From Symbiodinium natans (lineage: Eukaryota > Sar > Dinophyceae > Suessiales > Symbiodiniaceae), in assembly GCA_905221605.1 (NCBI GenBank), contig CAJNDS010002301.1, forward strand, positions 1,908,192 through 1,918,191: a stretch of 10,000 nucleotides of DNA, written 5' to 3'. The first letter of the stretch is position 1. Each line of letters starts with the position of its first letter. Under the pieces are notes generated by a model. That model made no database searches. It was not told the origin of the DNA and saw only the letters and a program-made list of their open reading frames with translations. Positions 1 through 5,607 of the stretch are shown in pieces. A program made the translations under genes and the position numbers.

Positions 1-100
1 TTACTGTAGATCGGAACCTTGAACCACGAAAGGGTACAGGGTACCAATGGGCTACCAAGTAGGAGGGTCCAGGGGGGGCCCGACTGTAGTCCCAGCATAC
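1..100. other. Unique flank with no recognisable feature
   Basis: About 100 bases of non-repeat sequence with a G8-type run near 70-78. No open frame of convincing length or splice-bounded island was seen. Confidence 0.5.
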
Positions 101-227
101 TAAACCCTAAACCCTAAACCCTAAACCCTAAACCCTAAACCCTAAACCCTAAACCCTAAACCCTAAACCCTAAACCCTAAACCCTAAACCCTAAACCCCC
201 CTAATCCCTAAACCCCCCTAATCCTTG
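101..227. repeat. Interstitial telomere-type array (CCCTAAA)n
   Basis: Thirteen or so near-perfect CCCTAAA units run to about 196 and then decay into CCCCCCTAAT-like units. The strand shown is C-rich. A long perfect run inside the window, followed by unique sequence and by the same heptamer in the opposite orientation, argues against a chromosome end here. Confidence 0.95.
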
Positions 228-252
228 TGCAAGTCCCCCCGCCTCACCCCAG

Positions 253-296
253 TCGATCATGCGCAGCAACCTGGCCACCCCCAACAACACCCCAGG
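253..296 (+). CDS. Candidate internal exon (unknown protein)
   Basis: The island between two opposing arrays reads S-I-M-R-S-N-L-A-T-P-N-N-T-P with mostly C or G in third codon positions. It follows a CCCCAG acceptor and ends at G|GTTTAG, where the first base pair of the donor is contributed by the downstream TTTAGGG array. It ends two bases into a codon. No family is recognised. The reverse strand is also open over this length, so strand and coding status are inferred. Confidence 0.3.
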
Positions 297-376
297 GTTT
301 AGGGTTTAGGGTTTAGGGTTTAGGGTTTAGGGCTTAGGGTTTATCGGGTTTAGGGTGTGGGGTTTGGGGTTTGGGG
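295..376. repeat. Interstitial TTTAGGG array, G-rich strand
   Basis: Six perfect TTTAGGG units to about 342, followed by TTTATCGGG, TTTAGGGTGTGGGG and TTTGGGG variants. It is in inverted orientation to the array at 101-227, with about 70 bases of unique sequence between them. Confidence 0.95.
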
Positions 377-401
377 TTTATAGGCTACTTTACCCCGAAT
401 C

Positions 402-546
402 TGCCGCAGCATGTGGGGTTTGGGGCCTAGGGGTTTAGGGGGCTTAGAGTTTGGGGCTTTGGGTGAGGGGTTCAGGGCTTTTGGAGTTTGTGGCTTAAGT
501 TAGGGGCTTGGGGCTTGGGAGGGTTTGGGCTTCAGAGATAGGGTTT
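402..546. repeat. Degenerate G-rich heptamer region
   Basis: Drifted TTTGGGG, TTTAGGGGG, CTTGGGG and CTTTGGG units on the G-rich strand. The short unique piece at 377-401 next to it contains GGTAAAG on the reverse strand, a good donor-like string, but too little sequence to call an exon. Confidence 0.8.
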
Positions 547-595
547 GTGGTTGAATGCCCATCTCCGCGTAGATCCTGCGAGTTCGCAGCTTCCC
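542..595 (-). CDS. Candidate exon, basic peptide
   Basis: Read on the reverse strand after a CTAAG acceptor, the island gives GKLRTRRIYAEMGIQPQT, with mostly G or C in third codon positions in its first half. No clear GT donor follows before the repeat, which weakens the call. The forward strand can be read as LWLNAHLRVDPASSQLPL with a possible CGC|GTAGAT donor, so the strand is uncertain. The family is not recognised. Confidence 0.28.
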
Positions 596-640
596 CTTAG
601 GGCTTAGGGTTTCAATACCTCGGAGAAGTTTAGGGTTCAG

Positions 641-692
641 GCTCCAACCCTACAAACTACACTGAAGTCCATGTTGGGCCCAGAAACCCTAG
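641..692 (+). CDS. Candidate internal exon joined to 740-897
   Basis: The exon starts after GGGTTCAG and ends at CTAG|GTAAAC, a strong donor. In phase 0 it reads A-P-T-L-Q-T-T-L-K-S-M-L-G-P-E-T-L and leaves one base (G). The next island starts with two bases (CC) after an ACAG acceptor, so the joint codon is GCC and the frame continues without a stop. The intervening 47 bases are almost entirely CCCTAAA units. The family is unknown. Confidence 0.4.
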
Positions 693-739
693 GTAAACCC
701 TAAACCCTAAACCCTGAACCCTAAACCCTAAACCCACAG
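693..739 (+). repeat. Proposed intron composed of CCCTAAA units
   Basis: It begins GTAAAC and ends CCCACAG, with five or six CCCTAAA or CCCTGAA units in between. CTAAAC resembles a branch-point motif and the C-rich units could act as a pyrimidine tract. This is the cleanest case here of an intron made of interstitial telomere-type repeat. Confidence 0.4.
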
Positions 740-897
740 CCATCGGCCCGAACCGTGGTGGCAAATGTTCATTGCAAGCGAAGGGATTTGCTTACATGGA
801 GGCGCACAGGTGCATATATGAGTGGGATCAGAAGTACCCCCCCGCCCCCGGCCCCAAAGAACGCCATGACCAAGCAGAATATACTACGCCCTACTGA
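740..897 (+). CDS. Candidate terminal exon with stop TGA
   Basis: After the ACAG acceptor the frame is open for 51 codons to TGA at 895-897. It includes IGPNRGGKCSLQAKGF and EAHRCIYEWDQKYPPAPGPK, a mix of aromatic, charged and proline residues typical of real protein. An alternative donor AG|GTGCAT at 809 would let the exon splice to 952 instead, also in frame. On the reverse strand an ATG frame (M-A-F-F-G-A-G-G) ends at a GTAAGC donor, so the opposite strand is not excluded. The family is not recognised. Confidence 0.42.
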
Positions 898-951
898 GAG
901 GGCATAGCCCCATACTTAGAAGTACCCACAAGTCGACGGTTTAGGGTCCAG

Positions 952-1020
952 GTTCAACATCAGCCCTGAAGAACGAGCCCTCGACTCAACCTCAACACCG
1001 AAAGCATGCCGGAGGCACGG
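952..1020 (+). CDS. Candidate exon, alternative continuation
   Basis: It follows GTCCAG and ends GG|GTAATG. It reads F-N-I-S-P-E-E-R-A-L-D-S-T-S-T-P-K-A after one leading base, which matches an upstream exon ending at 809. The reverse strand across 918-1083 is open too and contains a consensus GTATGT donor near 1040, so this island is ambiguous. Confidence 0.27.
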
Positions 1021-1051
1021 GTAATGCACGAGCACATACCTGCAGGACGGC

Positions 1052-1396
1052 TTGTGGAAGGCATGGATTGTGCCTCTGAGGTTTGGGGTGTATGGCTTTC
1101 GGGTTCACAAAGCCCCAAACCCTAATCCGTGGGAGATGCGATGCCATCGGGCCCCTGTGTTGGTCCGACATATGCGGATTTTGGGACAACTACCCAAACG
1201 AGTCATCTTATTACTCCACCCGCCCGCCATCCCCCCCAAACTAAACTTCATTGAGCGTCTCCGCTTTGCTCACAAGGTCCTCACTAACTTGACCCTCCCC
1301 CCCCCACGCCCCCTGAGCAACTCTGTAGAACTCCGAAACCCTTCAAGAGTAGGCGTTGCATGCCCGGGCGCGTACTTGAGGGATATTAGGGTTTAG
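1052..1396 (+). CDS. 114-codon ORF, possibly two exons and a short intron
   Basis: The frame is open from ATG 1052 to 1396. The most protein-like part is LNFIERLRFAHK at about 1241-1276. At that point a possible 41-base intron begins GTCCTCACTAACTTG and ends after a C-rich tract with CCTGAG at 1317. Splicing it keeps phase 0 and gives QLCRTPKPFKSRRCMPGRV, ending at a TAG (1387-1389) at the edge of the next repeat. The reverse strand offers SQNPHMSDQHRGPMASHLPR. The region is GC-rich, so open frames come cheaply. Confidence 0.25.
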   Translation: MWKAWIVPLRFGVYGFRVHKAPNPNPWEMRCHRAPVLVRHMRILGQLPKRVILLLHPPAIPPKLNFIERLRFAHKVLTNLTLPPPRPLSNSVELRNPSRVGVACPGAYLRDIRV

Positions 1397-1450
1397 GGTT
1401 TAGGAATGTACCTCCAAATATATAATCAGGGCCCCTACGTACAGTTTGAG

Positions 1451-1478
1451 AAGCTGAGCAGGCCAAGCTGAGCAGGCC
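1451..1478. repeat. Perfect 14-bp tandem duplication
   Basis: AAGCTGAGCAGGCC occurs twice head to tail. It sits just before the coding-like island at 1484-1555 and contains AG dinucleotides, so it duplicates a potential splice site. Confidence 0.9.
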
Positions 1479-1483
1479 CTGAC

Positions 1484-1555
1484 CCTGCCTGCATCTTCGT
1501 CCCCCTCGACGAGCTCTCCCCCGTCCTCCTCCTTCGCGCGCGCAGGGTCACGCAG
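1484..1555 (-). CDS. Candidate internal exon, acidic peptide
   Basis: Reverse-strand reading after AAACCCCAG gives 24 codons in phase 0, LRDPARAKEEDGGELVEGDE then D-A-G-R, ending AGG|GTCAGG. Codons are strongly G-first and 17 of the first 23 third positions are G or C. The forward strand is open as CIFVPLDELSPVLLLRARR and is the main rival. The acidic run could be a low-complexity linker. The family is not recognised. Confidence 0.4.
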
Positions 1556-1559
1556 CTGG

Positions 1560-1606
1560 GGTTTTGGGTTTGGGGTTTGGGGTTTGGGCCGGTTTGGGGA
1601 CAGGGT
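1560..1606. repeat. TTTGGGG variant repeat
   Basis: GGGTTTTGGGTTTGGGG units, drifted from the telomere-type heptamer. The following 1607-1770 holds no clear exon; it has scattered AAACCC-like fragments. Confidence 0.75.
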
Positions 1607-1772
1607 TTACATCAGACGTCTAGCCTCTCAAGGTCCTCAACCCCCTTCAACCCCTAAACCTTATGCTTTGCGTCCTAACAAAAAGCCCGAAACCTCGTAC
1701 CTAAGGGGCTTTAGGGTCTAGGGAGTCAAACTCTCAAGATGTGGAGCTTTCGGTAGGTTCTGTGTGGTTTAG

Positions 1773-2069
1773 CCGTCTTCGGCGCTCAATAAGCGCAGCT
1801 GGCACTCAATCGTTTACGACCAACTGCTTCACCCCCGCCCCTCCCCCGCACCCAAGTACCTGCAAGTGACAACCCGAACTGGACAATTTTCTGGGCTGCT
1901 TGAGAAGAACTTGAACTCAGTTATCTTAACAAGCACACCTTACTGTAAATCACTAGACATCCCGATACCTATAAGAATACCTGGAAATAAAGTCCCGAAT
2001 TTGGGCGAGGGTTTGAGACCAGCCCAAACCCTACACCCCAAAACGCCAAGCCCTCATTCACAAACCTAA
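1773..2069 (+). CDS. 99-codon open frame after a TTTAG acceptor
   Basis: An in-frame TAG at 1770-1772 is itself the end of GGTTTAG, so the frame opens exactly at a possible 3' splice site. The first 31 codons are GC-rich and read PSSALNKRSWHSIVYDQLL followed by a proline-rich segment. CAA|GTGACA at 1866 is a possible donor, after which composition becomes AT-richer (GLLEKNLNSVILTSTPYCK) and then repeat-derived. Either the exon stops at 1865 or the whole frame is a terminal exon. The reverse strand has V-L-G-C-G-G-G-A-G-V-K-Q-L-V between TTGCAG and GTAAAC. Confidence 0.35.
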   Translation, partial: PSSALNKRSWHSIVYDQLLHPRPSPAPKYLQVTTRTGQFSGLLEKNLNSVILTSTPYCKSLDIPIPIRIPGNKVPNLGEGLRPAQTLHPKTPSPHSQT

Positions 2070-2232
2070 GCCCCAAACCCTAATCCCTAAGCCCTCTAAA
2101 CCCTCAACCCCTTCCCAAACCCTAAACCCTAAACCCTAAACCCTAAATCCTAAACCGTACACCCTACACCCAACACCCTCAACCCGAAACCCTAAACCCT
2201 AAACAAACCCTAAACACTAAACCCTAAACCCC
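2020..2232. repeat. Mixed CCCTAAA array
   Basis: C-rich heptamers with several perfect runs (about 2118-2150 and 2189-2230) and variants such as CCCTACA and CCCTCAA. Confidence 0.9.
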
Positions 2233-2320
2233 CTCTGGCGCCTCTTCTTCTCCCATGCGGGGGGGGAGTCCCCGGCCTGACAGCTTGAGCCTGTCCTGGT
2301 TTTTCGGGTCGTCCACCTCG
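2230..2320 (-). CDS. Candidate internal exon, charged peptide
   Basis: Read on the reverse strand after CACCCACAAG, one base then 30 codons: EVDDPKNQDRLKLSGRG, a short proline pair, then RMGEEEAPEG, ending GGG|GTTTAG. Most codons start with a purine. The donor is formed by the first unit of the adjacent TTTAGGG array, here in reverse orientation. It is flanked on both sides by opposing arrays. The forward strand is open as a serine-rich frame, judged less likely. The family is unknown. Confidence 0.48.
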
Positions 2321-2325
2321 CTTGT

Positions 2326-2441
2326 GGGTGTAGTGTAGGGTGTAGGGTTGGGGGTTAGGGGATAGGGGTTAGGGTTTAGGGTTTAGGGTGTAGGGTTTAG
2401 GGTTTAGGGTTTAGGGTTTAGGGTTTAGGGTTTAGGGTTTA
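2326..2441. repeat. TTTAGGG array, G-rich strand
   Basis: GTGTAGGG and TTGGGGGTTAGG variants give way to about ten TTTAGGG units. It lies opposite in orientation to 2020-2232 across the 2230-2320 island. Confidence 0.95.
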
Positions 2442-2450
2442 AGATGCAGT

Positions 2451-2696
2451 GGGTTCAGGGTTTTAGCGTTTTTAGAGCTTTGGGTTTCCACTTAGGGTTT
2501 TAGGGTTTTTGGGCTTTGGGTTTGGGGTCTATCGGGTTTCGGGTTTAGGGCTGATAGCCTGGGACTGAGACCTTAGCTGTGGCTAAGGGTTTAGGGTTTA
2601 GGGTTTAGGTTTAGGGTTTAGGGTGTAGTGTGTTTTTGTTGTTTAGGGTTTTTGGGGTTTATAGGGCTTATGGTGTTGAGGGTTTAGGAAGGGTTG
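2451..2696. repeat. Degenerate G-rich repeat region
   Basis: TTTTAGGG, TTTGGGT and TTTAGGT variants with a better run at 2585-2625. The non-repeat gap at 2551-2584 reads T-A-K-V-S-V-P-G-Y-Q-P on the reverse strand but is too short to call. No other gene is seen in this stretch. Confidence 0.8.
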
Positions 2697-2873
2697 ACCC
2701 TGAAAACCTTCTTCTGGACACATATTCCGATAGACTATGAAACCAGCAATGGCACAGATCAAGCAAACCAAGATCCTACGCCAATTCGGTTCCCTCGGAA
2801 GCTTCAACGTGTTCCCCCGAGCAAGACGAGGGTGCAACATCAAGGACTTGGGGCTTCGGGCTGACATGAACAC
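2643..2873 (-). CDS. 76-codon ORF with a possible membrane helix
   Basis: From ATG at 2873 the frame reads MFMSARSPKSLMLHPRLARG, then P-R-E-P-N-W-R-R and a hydrophobic stretch ILVCLICAIAGFIVYRN at about residues 34-50, which would suit a single membrane anchor with basic residues before it. The last ten residues are repeat-derived (K-P-Y-K-P-Q-K-P). A rival + frame, 2737-2877, opens with ATG and reads A-M-A-Q-I-K-Q-T-K-I-L-R-Q-F-G and ends A-D-M-N-T stop, with a better purine-first codon pattern. Only one is likely to be real. Confidence 0.35.
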   Translation of the reverse strand: MFMSARSPKSLMLHPRLARGNTLKLPREPNWRRILVCLICAIAGFIVYRNMCPEEGFQGQPFLNPQHHKPYKPQKP

Positions 2874-2878
2874 CTAAA

Positions 2879-2952
2879 CGGTTTAGGGTTAGGGTTTAGG
2901 GTTAGGGTTGAGGGTTGAGGGTTTAGGGCTTAGGGGAGTTTAGGGTCTAGGG
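2879..2952. repeat. Short TTTAGGG/TTGAGGG array
   Basis: G-rich heptamer and hexamer variants (GTTAGGG, TTGAGGG, CTTAGGGG). Confidence 0.85.
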
Positions 2953-2983
2953 AAAACCTTGAAACCCTCATAAAACCAAAAAG

Positions 2984-3073
2984 CGCCACTGGGGTTCCTG
3001 GGCCCTGGCCAAACTCCCCTCCAAGGAAGACATGACTTCGGCGAAGGACGTGTACCTCGCAGAAGAGCAGAAG
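2984..3073 (+). CDS. Candidate 90-base internal exon
   Basis: Thirty codons in phase 0 after AAAAAG and before AAG|GTTTCG: RHWGSWALAKLPSKEDMTSA then K-D-V-Y-L-A-E-E-Q-K. Composition is balanced and purine-first codons dominate its second half. It may begin later, after TCCAAG at 3034. The reverse strand is also open, reading AISETFCSSARYTSFAEVM, so the strand is not secure. The family is not recognised. Confidence 0.4.
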
Positions 3074-3086
3074 GTTTCGGAAATGG

Positions 3087-3155
3087 CCCTAAACCCTAAA
3101 CCCTAAACCCTAAACCCCAGACCCTAAACCCCAAACGCTAAACCCCAGACCCTAA
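3087..3155. repeat. CCCTAAA array with CCCAGA variants
   Basis: Four perfect C-rich units, then ACCCCAGACC and AACCCCAAACGC variants. Confidence 0.9.
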
Positions 3156-3380
3156 TTATGCCCTGCGTCCCTAGTCAGCCAAAGCCCAAAGCCCAAGGCT
3201 CATGTGGGTCCTTACTGTCCTAGACTGGGTTTTGTGAGGCCCAGGGACAGGAAATAGAATGCATCCCAAAGGTCTCCTTTCACCCCATATAGGTTTTAGG
3301 GTTCAAGGTTGCCTAAACCTAAACCCTGAATATTGGCTTTAGGGTTTAAGGTTCCCTAAAGCTAAACCCTGAAACCCCAA
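3156..3380. other. Low-information spacer
   Basis: Unique sequence with short frames such as S-A-K-A-Q-S-P-R-L-M-W-V-L-T-V-L on the + strand after CCCTAG. The end (3297-3380) contains alternating GGGTTTA and CCTAAA fragments in close inverted order. Nothing here is strong enough to call a gene. Confidence 0.4.
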
Positions 3381-3460
3381 ACTTAACCAAGCTAAGGGAG
3401 ATTTAGCTGCTAAAACTCCGACAGCCCGAACTTAGAGTGGTTTGTTTCATGGTCCCTCAG

Positions 3461-3567
3461 TCGGCCCTTCAATTGGGGACCTTAGATGCCCCTCATACAC
3501 CCTCTAAAACCCGAGGGCCCATACTTCAGCCCCACAAAGAGGGTATGCCACCATACTACGGGTCCAC
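3461..3567 (+). CDS. Candidate 107-base internal exon
   Basis: It has the best-bounded splice sites on the + strand: a T-rich stretch ending GGTCCCTCAG, then 35 codons plus two bases, then AC|GTAACG. It reads SALQLGTLDAPHTPSKTRG followed by P-I-L-Q-P-H-K-E-G-M-P-P-Y-Y-G-S. Reverse-strand frames are broken by stops here (a TAA in line with two of them), which favours +. If the donor were not used, the frame would meet TAA at once. Proline- and histidine-rich, no domain recognised. Confidence 0.45.
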
Positions 3568-3573
3568 GTAACG

Positions 3574-3648
3574 CTAAACCCTAAACCCTAAACCCTAAAC
3601 CCTAAACCCTAAACCCTAAACCCTAAACCCTAAACCCTAAACCCTAAT
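3574..3648. repeat. Near-perfect (CCCTAAA) array
   Basis: About ten perfect C-rich units directly between the exon candidates 3461-3567 and 3656-3714. Confidence 0.95.
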
Positions 3649-3655
3649 CCGACAG

Positions 3656-3714
3656 CTACACGTCGCACTCCAAGAGCTGGAGTCTCACCTGCAGAGAAAG
3701 AACACTCACTTCAG
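3656..3714 (+). CDS. Candidate exon, coiled-coil-like
   Basis: After CGACAG and before AG|GTTGCC, 19 codons read LHVALQELESHLQRKNTHF. The heptad-like leucine spacing and Q/E/K content suggest an amphipathic helix. Its start phase (0) does not match the end phase of 3461-3567 (2), so another exon or another gene is implied. On the reverse strand there is a textbook acceptor, TTCTTTCTCTGCAG, so a minus exon reading E-T-P-A-L-G-V-R-R-V-A-V-G is possible. Confidence 0.38.
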
Positions 3715-3737
3715 GTTGCCTGCTTAGGGCTTGGGAT

Positions 3738-3812
3738 CCTAAACCCTAAACCCTAAACCCTAAACCCTAAACCCTAAACCCTAAGCCCTAAACCCTGAAC
3801 CCTAAACCCTGA
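3738..3812. repeat. CCCTAAA array with CCCTGAA variants
   Basis: Seven perfect units, then CCCTAAG, CCCTGAA and CCTGAAG. Confidence 0.95.
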
Positions 3813-3820
3813 AGCCTAGG

Positions 3821-3873
3821 ATGGAACTCTTCTTCGGCTTTCAGCCGGACGGAAGGTCTAGGGCCCACATGGG
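3821..3873 (+). CDS. Candidate short exon between opposing arrays
   Basis: Begins ATG after CCTAGG and reads MELFFGFQPDGRSRAHM to a repeat-supplied G|GTTTAG donor, with a second possible donor AAG|GTCTAG at 3856. The reverse strand reads H-V-G-P-R-P-S-V-R-L-K-A-E-E-E-F. The C-rich array on the left and G-rich array on the right make the context symmetric, so the strand cannot be decided. Confidence 0.28.
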
Positions 3874-3933
3874 GTTTAGGGTTTAGGGTTTAGGGTTTAG
3901 GGTTTAGGGTTTAGGGCTCTAGGGCTTCGGGTT
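3871..3933. repeat. TTTAGGG array, G-rich strand
   Basis: Six perfect units, then CTCTAGGG and CTTCGGG. Confidence 0.95.
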
Positions 3934-4054
3934 TCATGAGCGAATTTCGAGCTGTTTCAGGGTTTTTGGTCGGGGAGTCGAGTGGGCTCAGGATGACCCT
4001 ACATTGTAACATCACCTTACACACTCTACCTGACACCCCTAAATCTCAACATCC

Positions 4055-4279
4055 TTACATCCGATTTGGGCTTAGATTTTCGGGCAGTTTAGAGCTTAGC
4101 ATGGCTGTAGTTCCCAGCCCCTCAAGTCTGGTTGCCTTCAAGGTTGCTTTCAGATGAACCCCAGAAACAAAGTTCACCGCTCTCTCAAACACGTCTCTAA
4201 ATCTTAATTCTGGGAGCCCTTGTTGGTGCTGTCTACCCCCGAGCTGTAATGCCTCCATCCTGGAGCCCCCTACACCCAT
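4055..4279 (-). CDS. 74-codon intact ORF, unknown protein
   Basis: ATG at 4279 to TAA at 4055. It reads MGVGGSRMEALQLGGRQHQQ, then G-L-P-E-L-R-F-R-D-V-F-E-R-A-V-N-F-V, then HLKATLKATRLEGLGTTAML. About 64% of codons start with a purine and the composition is protein-like, with an internal K-A-T-L-K-A-T repeat. It lies in repeat-free sequence, unlike most other ORFs here. An overlapping + ORF, 3936-4157 (M-S-E-F-R-A-V-S-G-F-L-V-G), is the main rival. No family is recognised; it might also be an exon, since TTTAG|AG lies inside. Confidence 0.42.
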   Translation of the reverse strand: MGVGGSRMEALQLGGRQHQQGLPELRFRDVFERAVNFVSGVHLKATLKATRLEGLGTTAMLSSKLPENLSPNRM

Positions 4280-4296
4280 TTAGGGTGTATACGGCT

Positions 4297-4383
4297 TTCC
4301 CCCGAATGCGCACAGTCCTTAATAGGGATGATAATAGGGGGGCACTATCATCCCAACTAAGGGACTATTAGTATACGGGGGAA
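4297..4383. repeat. 87-base imperfect hairpin
   Basis: Outer stem TTCCCCCG with CGGGGGAA (8 bp), an internal loop of about 9 bases on each side, then AGTCCTTA with TAA-G-GGACT, then GGGATGAT with ATCATCCC (8 bp), and a 14-base loop (4333-4346). Arms and loop are unique sequence, not telomere-type repeat. It could be a small structured RNA, a miniature inverted-repeat element or a transcription-related hairpin. Confidence 0.7.
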
Positions 4384-4476
4384 CATGCCAAGGCCCTAAA
4401 CCCTAAACCCTAAAGTCTAAGGATCCCTAAGTATAGACGAAGCCTACTTCCTCTACTGTATGAGAGAAAATCCAAG

Positions 4477-4545
4477 ATGGCCACCCGCGCCTCCTCCGCC
4501 CTCCTAGGGGGGCCAGAGGGGCCAGGGCGGCCAGTCAGGGGTCAG
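4477..4545 (+). CDS. Candidate first exon
   Basis: AAGATGGCC is a good eukaryotic start context. Twenty-three codons, MATRASSALLGGPEGPGRPV then R-G-Q, end at CAG|GTGAGC, a consensus donor. The sequence after the tenth codon grades into a G-rich GGCCAG/GGTCAGG low-complexity stretch, so the donor may be a chance product of that repeat. The frame stays open into the TTCAGGG array if unspliced. Confidence 0.3.
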
Positions 4546-4640
4546 GTGAGCCAGGAAGGTCAGGGGAGGGGGGCCAGTAAAGACCAGGAGGTCAGGGGGG
4601 TCAGGGGGTCGGGGCAGGGGGGGGTGACACCGAATCCCCT
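4498..4640. repeat. G-rich GGTCAGGGG low-complexity stretch
   Basis: Irregular units of GGCCAG and GGTCAGGG with spacing of about 8 to 9 bases, leading directly into the TTCAGGG heptamer array. It looks like a related, more drifted repeat. Confidence 0.7.
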
Positions 4641-4644
4641 CCCG

Positions 4645-4795
4645 TTCAGGATTCAGGGTTCAGGGTTCAGGGTTCAGGGTTCAGGGTTCAGGGTTCAGGG
4701 TTCAGGGTTCAGGGTTCAGGGTTCAGGGTTCAGGGTTCAAGGTTCAAGGTTCAGGGTTTACTTCAGGGTTTAGGGTTTAGGGCTTGGGGTTTTAA
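4645..4795. repeat. (TTCAGGG) variant array
   Basis: Twelve perfect TTCAGGG copies from 4652 to 4735, then two TTCAAGG, one TTCAGGG, and finally TTTAGGG and CTTGGGG units. Translated on the + strand it gives the repeating peptide G-S-G-F-R-V-Q, which should not be taken as protein. Confidence 0.95.
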
Positions 4796-4829
4796 GTTTT
4801 GGGAAGCCCCCAAAAGCCCTTAATACCCC

Positions 4830-4905
4830 TTAAACGGCCTTGCTGATGGTCTTGTGGATCTTGTTCGCGGCAGCTTCTGCGGCTTCGTGGAGCTGGCGGC
4901 ACGCA
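4830..4905 (-). CDS. Candidate C-terminal exon, helical, with stop
   Basis: Reverse strand: after CACCCCATCCTCAG, one base then ACRQLHEAAEAAANKIHKTI, S-K-A-V and stop TAA. Third positions are strongly G or C, alanine, glutamate, lysine and histidine dominate, and the pattern suggests an amphipathic helix. The frame ends where repeat-like sequence resumes. The forward reading is a run of leucine, tryptophan and alanine (L-L-M-V-L-W-I-L-F-A-A-A), which could mimic a signal peptide but lacks matching splice signals. No family is assigned. Confidence 0.55.
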
Positions 4906-4911
4906 CTGAGG

Positions 4912-5156
4912 ATGGGGTGTAGAGTTTGGGGGGCTAAGGGGGCTTGGGGCTTGGGGTTCAGGGCTTTTAGGGCTTAGGGTTTGGGATTTCGGGCTTAGGG
5001 TTTGGGGTTTAGGGCTTGGGGTTCAGAGCTTTTAGGGCTTAGGTTTTGGGGTTTAGGGCTTAGGGTTTGGGGTTTAGAGCTTTTAGGGCTTTGGGTTTGG
5101 GGTTCGGGGCTTGGGGTTTCGGGGTTTAGGGCTTCGGGTTTTGGGGTGTGGGGTTG
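4912..5156. repeat. Long degenerate G-rich array
   Basis: CTTGGGG, TTTAGGG, TTCAGAG and CTTTTAGGG units in irregular order for about 245 bases. On the reverse strand it encodes repeated N-P-K-P and S-P-K-P-Q strings over 4995-5180, a translation product of the heptamer and not a supported gene. Confidence 0.9.
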
Positions 5157-5210
5157 CACTGGGTTGTAGTGTGTTCCCAAGTTCTGAGAAGAACATACTA
5201 GGTGAGCTCT

Positions 5211-5423
5211 CTAAACTATGGCCCCTTCTTGGGTGTCCGAAATAAGAAGGGCCGCCTTATAATCAGGACCCCGAAAGGGACCATATTTTAAAGAAGTGAC
5301 CATTGAGGAATATCCAACGTGAAGCGACCGGGTGTGGGGTTCAATGTCAGGGAGAGGGGGATCATAGGCCCACAGCGTCACATCGTCGGGGTTTGGGGTT
5401 TTGGGTTTAGGATCTAGGGCCAT
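5211..5423 (-). CDS. 70-codon ORF or exon, WD40-like at low confidence
   Basis: The first ten residues are repeat-derived (D-P-K-P-K-T-P-N-P). The rest reads DDVTLWAYDPPLPDIEPH, then L-H-V-G-Y-S-S-M-V-T-S-L-K-Y-G-P-F, then ALLISDTQEGAIV and TAG. An entry after CCCTAG (two bases, then CCT) would match the one-base end of the 5608-5720 exon and give a D codon at the junction. The frame could also leave at ATA|GTTTAG. V-T-S-L-K-Y-G-P with a later S-D-T-Q-E-G-A-I recalls one blade of a WD40 repeat; this is a resemblance only. Confidence 0.42.
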   Translation of the reverse strand: MALDPKPKTPNPDDVTLWAYDPPLPDIEPHTRSLHVGYSSMVTSLKYGPFRGPDYKAALLISDTQEGAIV

Positions 5424-5489
5424 ATTTGGACTTCATTCCGAGGAAAAGTTGGTGGGGTACAACCTTAGGGGGCACGAGTCTTCATCACC

Positions 5490-5607
5490 CCAAGCACCCT
5501 AAACCCTGAACCCTAAACCCTAAACTAAACCCTAGATCCTGAACCCTGAACCCTAAACCTTAAACCCTAAACCCTAGATCCTAAACCCTGAACCCTAAAC
5601 CCTAAAC
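5490..5607. repeat. CCCTAAA/CCCTGAA/CCTAGAT mixed array
   Basis: C-rich heptamers with interspersed CCCTGAA and a longer CCTAGATCCTGAA-type unit that recurs twice. Confidence 0.9.

Noticed and set aside
101-227. A true telomere or chromosome end
   Set aside because: Arrays of both orientations occur throughout the window with unique sequence on both sides, so these are interstitial.
1021-1045. 25-base intron between 1020 and 1046
   Set aside because: GTAATG to CCTGCAG looks like an intron but is too short for ordinary spliceosomal introns, and the joined frame soon meets a stop.
3574-3812. CRISPR-like repeat and spacer arrangement
   Set aside because: The repeat is a 7-base tandem unit with no regular spacers, and the islands between arrays vary widely in length.
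4546-4773. C-terminal half of the + ORF from 4477
   Set aside because: Beyond the donor at 4545 it is GGTCAGG low complexity and then the TTCAGGG array; there is no independent sign of coding.
4995-5180. 61-codon minus ORF rich in N-P-K-P
   Set aside because: It lies wholly in the G-rich heptamer array and its amino-acid repeat is the translation of the DNA repeat.
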